From: Lucifuga dentata
Lineage: Eukaryota; Chordata; Actinopteri; Ophidiiformes; Bythitidae
Length of the DNA stretch: 64,000 bases
NCBI GenBank assembly: GCA_014773175.1
Contig: VXCM01003290.1
Location: forward strand, 41,286 to 105,285
Direction of reading: 5' to 3'
Within the stretch, counting starts at the first letter, position 1. Every line of letters begins with the position of its first letter. Shown here piece after piece: positions 1-9,746 of this stretch. The notes under the pieces were generated by a model. The model had not been told where the DNA came from. It worked only from the letters and a program-made list of their open reading frames with translations, and ran no database searches. The position numbers and the translations under genes were made by a program.

Positions 1-971
1 TTGGGAAAAGTGAAATCAAATAAGTTATTTTTGAGTATTTATATTTTAACCGATTGATCATGGTTGGCTCCATGAAGCAGCCGGCAGAGGAGTCTATTTA
101 TAGACATTCAGCTGGAGGCTGGTCAGTGTTTGGAGGCAGGTGTAGTGTTTGACCTCACCTCACGTCATGTTTTATTATTTTAATTTTGTAAATAAATAAA
201 CTACAAAAGAAACTAGCGTGATGTTATCATTCCGGTGTGTGTCAGGAAGAGAAGCCCAGTTAAAGCGGTGAAGTTTTAAAACAGCTGCCACAACCCGTAC
301 ATGGATTATTTTCAGAAAATCAGAGGAATACTATGACAGTACCCAGAAAAACAGGTAATTTACTAAACAAATAAATTGATGGAACAACATCAGGAGGTCA
401 GCTGAAGGAATTCCAAAACTTTGTATCGAGGAATGTCCAGCACATAGACAGGCCCGCATCTACTTAGGTACATGATAATTACTGAAAACCAAGTAACAAG
501 TGAGATTCTGCAAAAAAAAAAAAAAAAAAAANAAAAAAAAAAAAAAAAAAAAGAAAAAAAAAACTTAGCATAATTACACAGCTAAATAAGCTAAGTATGC
601 AAAATAAGTGCCATGATAATTCAAGCTCATTTGTAAAGCTTTCCTTACCTTCATCAGTGAGATTCAGACAAGGAAGAGGAGTCCAGAAAACTTAATGTTA
701 GCTAATGTCAGTTACAGTTATCAGCTGTGTCTAAATCGGCTTATAGTGAAGGATGTCTCCCGCCTAGTGCCTCTTTTTAATTGGTTTATAGGTGACACAT
801 TTTCAAAATCAGAGAATGTAATAATCACAATAATAAATGAAAATTATAATGTTTAAAAAAAATAACTGTTGGTCATTTCCATATAGCTAATTTTTTGTAA
901 AAGCCACAGGGAGCCACTGGAGATGAGCAAAAGAGCCGCATGCGGCTCCTGAGCCACAGGTTGCCAACCTG
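1..971. mobile_element. Right part of an hAT DNA transposon
   Basis: The stretch ends in TTGCCAACCTG, a typical hAT terminal repeat (reverse complement CAGGTTGGCAA). It is preceded by the GC-rich palindrome GAGCCGCATGCGGCTC found in GTF2IRD2/Charlie-like hATs. Tx1-like LINE reading frame starts immediately after, so the hAT sits inside that LINE. CATGCTAA (972-979) is the expected 8-bp target copy, with its partner off the left edge. No transposase frame is visible. An A-run holding an N lies at 512-562. Bases 306-392 resemble part of the MITE at 22539-23492. Confidence 0.6.
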
Positions 972-3160
972 CATGCTAAGATTAACTGGGCCAAGTGTGA
1001 GGGCTACATTGTGAGACAATGGAGAAACAGGCAGCTTCCTAAATTACCAGCAGGTCTGGAGTAGAGTAGGGATGGAACGAAAGTTTTAGGTGTGGTTCTT
1101 GGAAATACTGCCTTTCAAAACAAGAACTGGGAGGGTTTAGTGGAAAGGATTGCTGCCCGATTGTCTGGAGGGGCCTGGGTGCAGCCACAGCTGTCTTATT
1201 GGGCAAGGGTTTTGGTTGTGAATAACCTGACTGCTTTCATGCTCTGACACGATTTACAGTCTTGGAACTGCCATGCACACTAGTTAGCGAAATACAGGAA
1301 AAGCTGGTCAGCTCCTTCTGGGGAGGATATCACTGGGTTAACGCAGCTGGACTGTACTTGCTTGTGGCAGAAGGTGGCCAGGGGCTGATTGATCTCCATA
1401 GTTGCATAACAGCTTTTTGTTGTTTGACCGCAGCATGTATTCTGTACCAGGAAGAACAGGTTTGGACTGAGACAGCATCCATACTCCTGCAAAGAGTAAG
1501 GACACTAGAATATGATAAGCATCTGTTTCTTATCAGGCTGGATGGTGTGGATCTATCAGAGACGACAACTTTTTATCAGTCTGTCCTCCATGCTTTGGAC
1601 CATGGTATTGAAGGCCACAAGAGACTGTTCACAGCTGTATGATGACATTGGGGAAGAGCCGCTGCTATACAACCCAGTCATACAATGCAGATTTCTGCAC
1701 TCTGTCAATGTTCAACATGTACTCAAGAGATCTGGACTCAAAACTGGCCAACCTGAGAGCGCGAGGATGGTGGAAAACTATGCCTCAGCTGAGTGAGCAG
1801 ACTGGTATCAAACCTCTCCATTTTCTATCAAAACTGCTAGAAGAGGTGGTCAGTGTGCTCCCTGGGTCTTTCAGAGAAGCCTTAGGGGCAGAGTCCACTG
1901 GGATCAATCCAGCCGTTATGAGGTTTCCATCTCTGTTCATCTGTTGAGGTGGAGGACCAGGATGACAATAATGGGCTTCTTTTATCCTTTAGTACACCAG
2001 GCTTCAAAGAAAGCTCTATACGCTGTAAGTGTGAGTGGTTTGAACAGACGGTCTCTGGCTGGTGTGCTGGCATCGAGGTGGTTGGGGTTGTTTGCACCAG
2101 GCTCATCCCCTAAAGGCAGCTGGAGGTCCCCGTACAAACCTCCCATAGAAAAGTGTAATGTGGATCTTCAGTGGAGAAGTGCTTAATTTGTGCCATAATC
2201 CACCGGAACTGAGTTCCGGCACTTTTTTCTGATGGCTCTGTGTGTACCGGGAGAGATTATTTCAGAAACTAGCATTCTGGAACTATATTAAGTAATTTAG
2301 TTTTAATTTTATATCGCTTTCGGACATAACTGTGTGCATTAAACAATAAAATAATTAAATTGTGTATGACAAATTCTTGACAAAGTCACGAAAGCAAATT
2401 ATCGAAGCTAACACACCAACCTAGAATGGATAAAATGGATGAAAATGAGCCTTTCTAAAAGCTGATCCGAGGAATGATCACACGGTGAAATCTTTCTCCA
2501 TAGCGGCGGTGTTTTTTTAAAATTTTATTTTACTTTCTTAAATGTAGTTATGGTGTGTCTATCAGCGGTGGGACACATACACTGCAAGCCGGCTAGTAGG
2601 CTCTCGTTTCGGTCTGACAGGGACTTACTTAGTNCCCCCTACATTCACAACTGAAAGTCCCGGTAAAACGTAGCATCCCAATCCGACCGTGGTTCCGGCA
2701 CTTCTTTTTTGCCCAAATTAAGCACTGCAGTGGAGGATAATACATGGAGCGTGGCAACGAACAGAAATGTGGCACATCTTAACCCTCAGGTAGAAAAGCA
2801 TTGTCCCTTTGTCAGGCAGAGGAAACTGCAGCATCTCCAGCTGTGGCTGCTGGACAAGGAGAAGTTATGATACACGATTCATCTTTGGTCCGAGATTCAG
2901 CACTCCACAGTCTGATTAACTTTCTAACAGGTCAAGCTAAAATGAGATCAGGCTCACTAGAAGGAATAAAATGAAGCAGCAGGTTCAGTCGATGCTTTAT
3001 GTTCAGAGGACTGGTGGAGATTAAACATACAGTTTGTGTATTATAAAATGATTTCCAATATAGATGGATATCTGTGTGGGGAATTGCAGATGTGCTGTGT
3101 CACAGTCATCAAGAGTCTGTTTGATCGAATATTGATGTTAGTATTTGGGGGGGGAAAAAA
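972..3160 (+). mobile_element. Tx1-like (L1 group) LINE copy 1, 3' half of ORF2, degenerate
   Basis: Frame pieces resemble the part of Tx1-type ORF2 downstream of the reverse transcriptase. They include FQNKNWEGLVERIAARLSGG, RVLVVNNLTAFML, LVSSFWGGYHWVN and the late WGIADVLC near 3100. They correspond piece by piece to the better copy at 5369-9003 (for example NNLVSSTLWHQLS). Many stops and frameshifts show it is dead. It is broken at 972 by an hAT end and at 2177-2727 by a MITE. A second LINE of the same kind follows head to tail. Confidence 0.75.
2177..2727. mobile_element. Short non-autonomous hAT (MITE), 551 bp
   Basis: The ends are inverted: AAGTGCTTAATTTG on the left and CAAATTAAGCACTG on the right (one mismatch). 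They are flanked by a perfect 8-bp duplication, CAGTGGAG at 2169-2176 and 2728-2735. Eight-base duplications and CAG-type ends are the hAT signature. Subterminal inverted pieces TTCCGGCACTTTTTTC and TTCCGGCACTTCTTTT are also seen. It has no coding capacity and interrupts LINE copy 1. An N occurs at 2634. Confidence 0.88.
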
Positions 3161-3395
3161 AAAGCTGATTTGTACCAAAGAAAAAAAAATCTCTTTCTCT
3201 CTCTCTTTCTCTCTCTCTGTTTTTCTTTCTCTCTCTGAGTGGCATGCTGAGAGTGGAAGTTGAAAGTGTTTGTGCTATGTAATCTTTCTTTCTTTTCTAT
3301 GTTGAAGTAGTTGGTTGTTTTCTCAGTAGTTTTATGGTGTTATTTTGTGATAGTTAACTGGTTGTTGTTTGTGACTACCAGCTCAGCTGGAAGTC
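3161..3395. repeat. Low-complexity junction between the two LINE copies (CT-rich)
   Basis: This is a short stretch with a G/A run and a (CT)n-rich tract at about 3190-3237. It probably contains the 3' tail of LINE copy 1 and the 5' leader of LINE copy 2. No gene is seen. Confidence 0.5.
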
Positions 3396-4819
3396 ATGCT
3401 GACTCACGCCAGCGGCAGTGCAGAGATGTAGTGGTTCACACGCCGACACGGTATCAAACTCAACCTGAACTTCCATTGTTGGGTTGAGGATTGTAGTTTG
3501 GCAGTAGGAGAACTTGTTGGTTATGACAGCTTGAAATCTGTATCCAGAATGAATAACCACCCCACTAGGGTGGTTATTTTTCTGGATGACCTTAACAAAG
3601 TTGACATGGTTGTAGAGCAGGGAGTGGTAATCAGAGATGCATTTGTTCCTGTGAAGCCACTTGTTAATCCCGCAAAAAAGATCATTCTGTCCAAAGTTCC
3701 CCGTTCATAAGTAACAAAGTTTTGGCCAGAGAACTCGGCAGATATGGGCAGTTTGTCTCGGCTGTAAATCTCCGCTTCTGAAGCACATTGTTTCCTTCAG
3801 AAGACAAGTCTTCATGACCCTGAAGAACAATGATGAGGAGCTGTGACAAAGTGGTTGTGATACCATTTGTCATTTTAAATATAACTTTGTATAGCAAGAA
3901 TGAAATGTTTTATATACACACACATATATATATATATGTTCTGAAGGAGCTGATTTGATTTTATATTTTTGTGGTTTTAGTAAAACAGTGTGATTATGCC
4001 TGATGTGAGGAGGGAGGTACTTTGCAGGTGCCCCTGCAGGTTGGAATGGGCAACCCCAGTGGATTGAGCCCAGAGCATGGGGTTATATAAGTAGTGGCCG
4101 CATGGCAGCCAGGGAGACAGGAAGGCCATCTTGTAAGTGCAGTTAAGTGCACTTTATTTTCCTTTGTTTAGTTATTTAGAGTTTAGTTATTTGGAGTTTA
4201 GTTGAAATTTTGCAGTTGCTTTTGTATGCTTTATTTTGATTCTTCTGTGTTTTGGTTGCATGTGCACTTGGGAGCTCAAGAATAAATTATGCTGGGAAAA
4301 CTGAAGATGCTGCCTGAGTCTGCCTTTCTTCGCCACCTGTGACACTCTGACTACACTCCCTTACAGGAACTCAATATGAGTTTTAAGTTTAAGGTGGATG
4401 GTTTTGATTACACCATTTATGCTTGTGAAAGAATGAAGTGTTTTGGTTGTGGAATGGAGGGTCACCTCATTGGATCCTGCCCTGAAACACAGCCTGAACC
4501 TGATAATGATGCCAGTGTGGCTCAGCTGAATCAGGCTGAGCCTGATCCTCAGGCTGGGGCTGAAGCTGTGGGTCGGACTGAACCTGATCCTGTTCCCGAG
4601 TCTGAAGCTGTGGATCAGAAACAGTCCTCAGCACAGAATCTGCAGACAGCAGATCCAGTAGCTGAGCCTCTGATCTCCACAGCAGGTACGAGTGTTGTCT
4701 GCTCTAGTGTTGCTGATGGAGGTGTGGGAGCAGAGGTCAGTGGGTCCTCAGAGAACAGCATGGAGGCTGGGGTCAGTGCTATCTGTGAAACTGAGGTTGT
4801 AATGGAAAAAAAATCCTGA
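3396..4819 (+). pseudogene. LINE copy 2 ORF1 (nucleic-acid-binding protein), interrupted
   Basis: The ATG at 3396 opens a frame shared with GRYGQFVSA-type and GVVIRDAFVPVKPLVNPAKK segments typical of Tx1-like ORF1. It is broken by a TAG at about 3429 and a frameshift near 3696. A solo LTR then sits at 3842-4365, after which MSFKFKVDGFDYTIYACERM continues the protein. A CCHC zinc knuckle, CFGCGMEGHLIGSC (C-x2-C-x4-H-x4-C), is intact at about 4438-4480, followed by an acidic, repetitive tail. The frame ends at 4819. It would bind the element's RNA; this copy cannot. Confidence 0.75.
3842..4365 (+). mobile_element. Solo LTR inserted in LINE ORF1
   Basis: The 524-bp segment starts TGTGACAAAG and ends CCCTTACA. 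It is flanked by GGAGC (3837-3841) and GGAAC (4366-4370), a 5-bp target copy with one change. Removing it restores the ORF1 frame (DEEL then NMSFKF). Inside are a TATA box (TTATATAAG near 4083) and AATAAA (near 4282), as expected for an LTR promoter and polyadenylation site. There is a (TA)n microsatellite at about 3908-3937. Strand is inferred from the TATA-to-AATAAA order. Family is probably Ty3/gypsy-like but not proven. Confidence 0.8.
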
Positions 4820-4916
4820 ATGTGTTGAAGATGAGGATTCTGAGATGATGATTGATGAATGTCTCTTTAAAGAAAAAGATAAAAAAAAAACAGGAAGACT
4901 CAGGTGAACTTCCACT

Positions 4917-4960
4917 GATGACTGATGCGTCATCCTTTACAGGATGACGCATCAGTCATC
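4917..4960. repeat. Perfect 20-bp hairpin in LINE ORF1 region
   Basis: Arms 4917-4936 and 4941-4960 are exact reverse complements around the loop TTAC. The arm reads GATGACTGATGCGTCATCCT. It lies just after the ORF1 stop and is not expected from coding constraint. Confidence 0.9.
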
Positions 4961-5554
4961 CTGTAAAGCAAAAAGAGCATCAGCAAAGAATGAAGCTTCT
5001 CAGTCTGATTCCAGTCAGAATGAGATGAACAGTGTCTCAGACTCTTTGTCCTGTTCTCAGCCTAGAACAGATAAAAAACTCTATACTCTTTACAGAATAT
5101 CAAGAAGTTCCTCCAAGAGACCAACAGTGCTAGAAATATTAAAGTTGAGAAATTTTTTCCAGATTTACAACAGTTTGTGAGCTCAGTTAAAGGTTTATGA
5201 GAAACTCTGTTACAGGAGGAAAAAGCTTTTTCTGATCAGGAGTCTTATCATTTAAAAAAACTGGTTTGGAAAATTCAGTTACAGCTGTTAGATAATGAGT
5301 AAAGTTAAGAATTATTTTTTTCCTTTTTTGTTTTGTTGGTTTTGTTTTTGCACTCTTCTTTCTGCTTCATGGGAGATCTAAGAATAGGCTGCCTTAACAT
5401 AAATGGAGCGAGGGATGATGCTAAAAGAGCCTCTCTCTTTAAGCTTTGTGTTCTTCAGAACTTGGATGTGTGTTTTCTACAGGAGATTTATGTGATGTTT
5501 GGAGGAAAATACATGGACAACTGAGACAATATACCTGGACACACTGGAAGGATA

Positions 5555-5896
5555 TCCATCCATTTTCTTTACCCATTTGTCCTGTTAAGGGTCACGGGGG
5601 GCTGGAGCCTATCCCAGCGGTCATAGGGTGAGAGGTGGGGTACACCTGGACAGATCACCAGTCTATCGCAGGGCTGACACAGAGACAAACACATTCACAC
5701 CTACGGACAATTTAGAGTTCCCAGTTCACCTGACCTGCATGTGTTTGGAGGTGGGAGGAAGCCGGAGCACCTGGAGGGAACCCATGCAGACACAGGGAGA
5801 ACATGCAGACTCCACACAGAAAGGCCCTGTGCCAGCCGGGAATCGAACCCAGGACCTTCTTGCTGTGAGGCAACAGTGCTAACCACTGTGCCGCCC
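5555..5896 (-). mobile_element. tRNA-derived SINE inserted in the LINE endonuclease
   Basis: Read on the minus strand, it starts GGGCGGCACAGTGGTTAGCA (A-box-like GGCACAGTGG). It then has the B box GGTTCGATTCC (plus 5839-5849) and ends in AAAATGGATGGATA, a LINE-like 3' tail. Target copies ACTGGAAGGATA (5543-5554) and ACTTGAAGGATA (5897-5908) flank it with one change. Excising it rejoins the host frame THWKD to NFF. This is a very common teleost repeat. Confidence 0.85.
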
Positions 5897-8263
5897 ACTT
5901 GAAGGATAATTTTTTTATCAGTGGCGATGCTTGATCATATTTATTGTTTTAATCATCATTTCAGTATTTTTAAAACGTGTTCTATTAGTCCTGTTGGTTT
6001 CTCTGATCATTCACTGTTGATGTGTTCTGTATTTTATAAAACATGTGAAACCTAGCAGTGCATACTGGCTTTTTAATATAGGTTTATTAGAGGGTAAGAA
6101 TTTTAAAGATGTATTTATTTATTTCTGGAAAATCATCAAAGCACTAAGTCAAGTTTTATATCATTACAGCAGTGGTGGGATGTTGGCAAAGTTAAAATTA
6201 AGCAATTATGCCAACAGTACACTAAGAATGTTACAAAGAGCCTGAGCCGTTCAGTTAAAAAACTCCAGTCAGAAATAACACAACTCCAAGATTTAGCTGA
6301 AAAGACACATGACCAAACTCATTTTGAATCTCTAAAAAAGAAGAAGTGTGTGTGTTATCTAACTTGCTGGGTGTTTTGGCTCAGGGGGCTTTGGTGAGAT
6401 CTGGGTTTAGAAATGTGGCTCTGATGGATGCTCCAACAACACATTTCTTCTTCAGCTTAGAGTGAAAGAATGGGCAGAAAAGGCTGATGCACAGCCTGAA
6501 ATCTGAGGCTGGACAGGTGCTGACTGAGCANAATGGGCAGAAAAGGCTGATGCACAGCCTGAAATCTGAGGCTGGACAGGTGCTGACTGAGCAGGCAACA
6601 ATCTGCAGCCATGCTCTGGGTTCCTACAGTCACCTGTACAGGTGTGAGTACAGAGAGCAGCAGGAAGTGGTTGAGAGTTTCTATGGTGGTNTACAGTCAC
6701 CTGTACAGGTGTGAGTACAGAGAGCAGCAGGAAGTGGTTGAGAGTTTCTATGGTGGTCATCCTCAGGTGAAGGAGGAAAGTAATGTGGAGCTGGCAGCAG
6801 CTTAGTCTTTAGATGAGCTTCATGCTGTATTACAGAGCATGCAGAGCAGGAAAGCTCCCGGCATCGACAGTTTACCTGCTGACTTCTATAAGTCTTTCTG
6901 GTCTGTGATCGGAGGTGACCTGCTGCAGGTTCTCAGGGATGGTTTAGCCACAGGATGGCTGCTGCTGAGCTGTAGGAGGGCAGTCCACCTTGTTACCAAA
7001 GAAAGGAGACCTGCAACTCATTAAGAACTGGAGACCTGTGTCTCTGCTCTGCACTGATCATAAAATCCTCTCTAAAGTGTTGGCAACCGGGCTGAGTAAA
7101 GTGATGGAGGAAGTCGTCCATCCCAACCAATCCTACTGCGACCCTGGCAGGTTAATCACAGATAACATTGCTTTGCTCAGAGATTTCTTACACATTGCTA
7201 AACTGTTTGGTCTCAGTGCTGGTCTTGTGTCTATAGATCAAGAGAAAGCCTTTGATCGTGTTGAACATAATTATTTATGGAACTGTTTAAATGCATTTGG
7301 TTTTAACTCTGCCTTTATTGGTTATATTAAGGCGATCTATTGTGACAGAGTGTTTTAAAAATCAACAGCTGTCTCAGTGCTCTATTTAACATCCTCAGAG
7401 GTGTCAGAAAGGCTGTGCTTTCTATACCCTCTAGCTATCGAACCCTTGTTGCACAAACTCAGGAAAGAGCTTCATGGTGTTAGCCAATTTGGCTTACTGT
7501 CTTCAGCAAAAGTTAATTGGGAGAAAAGTGAAGCTCTCTTTATTNTTAGCCAATTTGGCTTACTGTCTTCAGCAAAAGTTAATTGGGAGAAAAGTGAAGC
7601 TCTCTTTATTGAAGAATAATTTAACTCTGCCAGGGGGTTAATTTGGAAAATGGGGCTTAATATATTTAGGAGTGTTAGGTGATGAATCTGCTGTGTCTAG
7701 AAACTGGGAGAATGTTTTAGCAAAGGTTAAAGGTCGTCTGTCAAAATGGAAGTGGATTTTGTCAAAGATGTCATATAGAGGGAGAGCTCTGGTTATTAAC
7801 AACTTGGTGTCCTCCACTTTATGGCATCAACTATCATGTTTAGATCCTCCATCTGATCTGTCAAAGATCCAGGTCCTGCTGGTGGATTTTTTCTGGGACA
7901 AGCTGCACTGGGTCCCTCAGAGTGTCCTGTACCTGCCCAGAGATGATTGGGGGGGGGGGCAGGGTCTGATTCACCTGAGCAGCAGAGGAGTCTCCTTCCA
8001 TCTCCAGTTCTTGCAATGACTTTTATATGGACCAGATGACTTGGTGTGGACCACTGGCATGCACCTTATTGAGTCAGCTGGGTGGACTCGGACTGGCCAG
8101 GTCTTTGTTTTTGACAGACCTTAAAAAGCTCAGCATTATTGGTTTACTGATGTTCTATCAAGGACTACTGAAAGCGTGGTGCATGCTAAAAAGTGAGAGA
8201 GCAGAAGAGTGTAAATCGCTCTTGTGGTTGCTAAAGGAGCCAGTCCTCCATGGGAGATGTCTT

Positions 8264-8295
8264 AATGCTGTCTGTCTGATGAGACAGACAGCATT
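8264..8295. repeat. Perfect 14-bp hairpin within LINE ORF2 remnant
   Basis: Arms AATGCTGTCTGTCT and AGACAGACAGCATT surround the loop GATG. It interrupts the otherwise recognisable ORF2 C-terminal sequence. Confidence 0.9.
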
Positions 8296-9400
8296 CAGTT
8301 TCACTTCACTTTCTAAGAACTTTGTTGAAAGTGGAGTTGTGACTCTGGGTGATGTCATCCTGTGGACAGGTAAAACCTGGATGATGCAGCTTCTTTGGCC
8401 TCTCATGTGAAGGTTAAATCTGTATGTATCATCAGTGTGCTGTTGGACAGATGGAGAGAAGCTTTGACTGAGGACAAACGTGATCTTTTGTAGAAATACT
8501 GCAGAGGTTCTCTTGTTCCAGACAAAAATGATAGCTTTCCTTTGTTGAATATTCTCCCAGATTTCAAAGACTGTGAAGGACCTTTCCTGCAGGGAGGAAA
8601 TTGTAAGGCAATCTGTTTTCATGGTAAATGTAAAAAAACAATTTACAATGTAGTGGTGAAAATATCAAACAAGCAGAAATTAAATGGTAAAGCCGACACT
8701 CCTTGGAGAGCTCACTTTGGCCTGTATGAGGGGGTCAAACCTGAATGGAGAGCCGTTACAAGCCTCCTTTAGCAAAGAGAGCAGCAGACTTACAGTGGAG
8801 GCTCCTACATGGAATTGTAGCCATCAATGCTTTTCTTTCTATTATAAACCCAAATCTCAGTTCTGATTGTCCGTTCTGCTCACGGCGTGAAACCATCTTC
8901 CATTGTTTCTCAGAATGTAGCAGATTAGGATCTTTTTTTGACATGCTGAAGTTTCTCTTCAGCAGATGTTCATTCTGGGCTACAGATATGCCAGCTGCTT
9001 AACTTCTTACTGGGCAAAACAAAGGCCCCACTGTATCTGAGCAGGAGGAACAAGATAGAACAAAGTGGAGATCATGATGCTGTTTGCTTATTTTCAAAAA
9101 TGATAAGAGCACATCTGAAAATTGATTTCAATTATTACAGGGCAGTGGAGGATTTGGGCAGATTTGCAGATGTATGGTGTTGTGGGTGTGTTTTGTGTTC
9201 TGTTAGGGAGGAGGAGCTTGTTTTTGGGGAGGTGCTGTTGTGATTTTTAACGCTGGGGATTTTCTCTGTTTTTTATCTTGTTTTATAAAATGTTTTTAAT
9301 ATTGTAAAGAAAAATGGGTTTTTTTTCCTGTTTTTTGTATGATTGTATAATTAAATGATTGTGAAAAATGAAGTCTCTCTCTTTCTCTCTCTCTCACACA

Positions 9401-9590
9401 CACATGGAGGGTGGCTCATTGGCTCAGTGGTTAGCACTATTGTCTCATAGCAAGAAGGTCCTTGACCAAAAGTACTGATTTAAGACTGGAGTTGGTCCCC
9501 ATGCACTGCACAGTGGCTGCCCACTGCTTCTCAGGGATGGGTTAAAAGCAGACTAAATTTCATCTGAATTTGTGCTTTCCTCTCTCTCTC
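9401..9590 (+). repeat. SINE-like fragment just upstream of kalrn exon
   Basis: GGCTCAGTGGTTAGCACT followed by CAAGAAGGTCCT is the same tRNA-related head as the SINE at 5555-5896, here in plus orientation. It switches after about 60 bp to another common fish repeat (TGCACTGCACAGTGGCTGCC ... GGGATGGGTTAAAAGCAG). It ends next to the exon's pyrimidine tract. Confidence 0.6.
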
Positions 9591-9597
9591 TGTGCAG

Positions 9598-9672
9598 GTT
9601 CCTTCAGGACTGGTGTGATTAGAGCGTCTGATGTTCTTCCTGTATTAAAGGAGAAAATTGCCTTTGTGTCTG
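9598..9672 (+). CDS. kalrn: kalrn exon encoding the lead into the SEC14 domain
   Basis: This is a 75-nt exon. The acceptor is a strong polypyrimidine tract ending in TGTGCAG and the donor is GTGAGT. Two bases complete a glycine codon from an upstream exon, then 24 codons read SFRTGVIRASDVLPVLKEKI followed by AFVS, and one base of the next glycine codon is left over. It matches the kalirin/Trio segment just before the conserved GGRDKRGG. An upstream exon must exist outside the window or be unrecognised. A SINE-like repeat ends only a few tens of bases before the acceptor. Confidence 0.92.
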
Positions 9673-9746
9673 GTGAGTCTGTGTCAAAGTTATAGTTAAA
9701 CCATCACATTTAGCTCATATCATGCAGTTGAATCTGCGAGATCACT

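Larger units (their letters stand above)
5369..9003 (+). pseudogene. LINE copy 2 ORF2 (endonuclease-reverse transcriptase), degenerate
   Basis: The ATG at 5369 begins MGDLRIGCLNINGARDDAKR, an apurinic-endonuclease-like start. The endonuclease is cut by a SINE at 5555-5896. Reverse-transcriptase pieces follow at 6839-7355: RKAPGIDSLPADFYKSFWSV, NWRPVSLLCTDHKILSKVLA, and QEKAFDRVEHNYLWNCL. C-terminal pieces run at 7672-8019 and 8684-9000 (NSDCPFCSRRETIFHCFSEC, a Cys-His cluster). The YADD-type catalytic block is not visible, and part of the middle is deleted. Duplications around N at 6531, 6691 and 7545 are assembly artefacts. Similar to proteins usually labelled transposon Tx1 149 kDa protein. 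Confidence 0.8.
3396..9375 (+). mobile_element. Tx1-like (L1 group) LINE copy 2
   Basis: ORF1 with a zinc knuckle, ORF2 with endonuclease and reverse transcriptase, and an A/T-rich 3' untranslated part (9004-9375, ending AATTAAATGATTGTGAAAAATGA in pieces) form one element in transcriptional order. It contains a solo LTR (3842-4365) and a SINE (5555-5896). The stretch 5900-6450 between the SINE and the RT holds degraded endonuclease sequence, with ISPVGFSDHS-type residues near 5985-6010. Confidence 0.75.

Noticed and set aside
5839..5896. Possible tRNA gene from A- and B-box-like sequences on the minus strand
   Set aside because: The sequence continues as a SINE body with a LINE tail and lacks a cloverleaf and anticodon stem.
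8158..8622. 154-codon minus-strand frame
   Set aside because: It is antisense to the LINE ORF2 remnant and includes the 14-bp foldback. A shadow frame.
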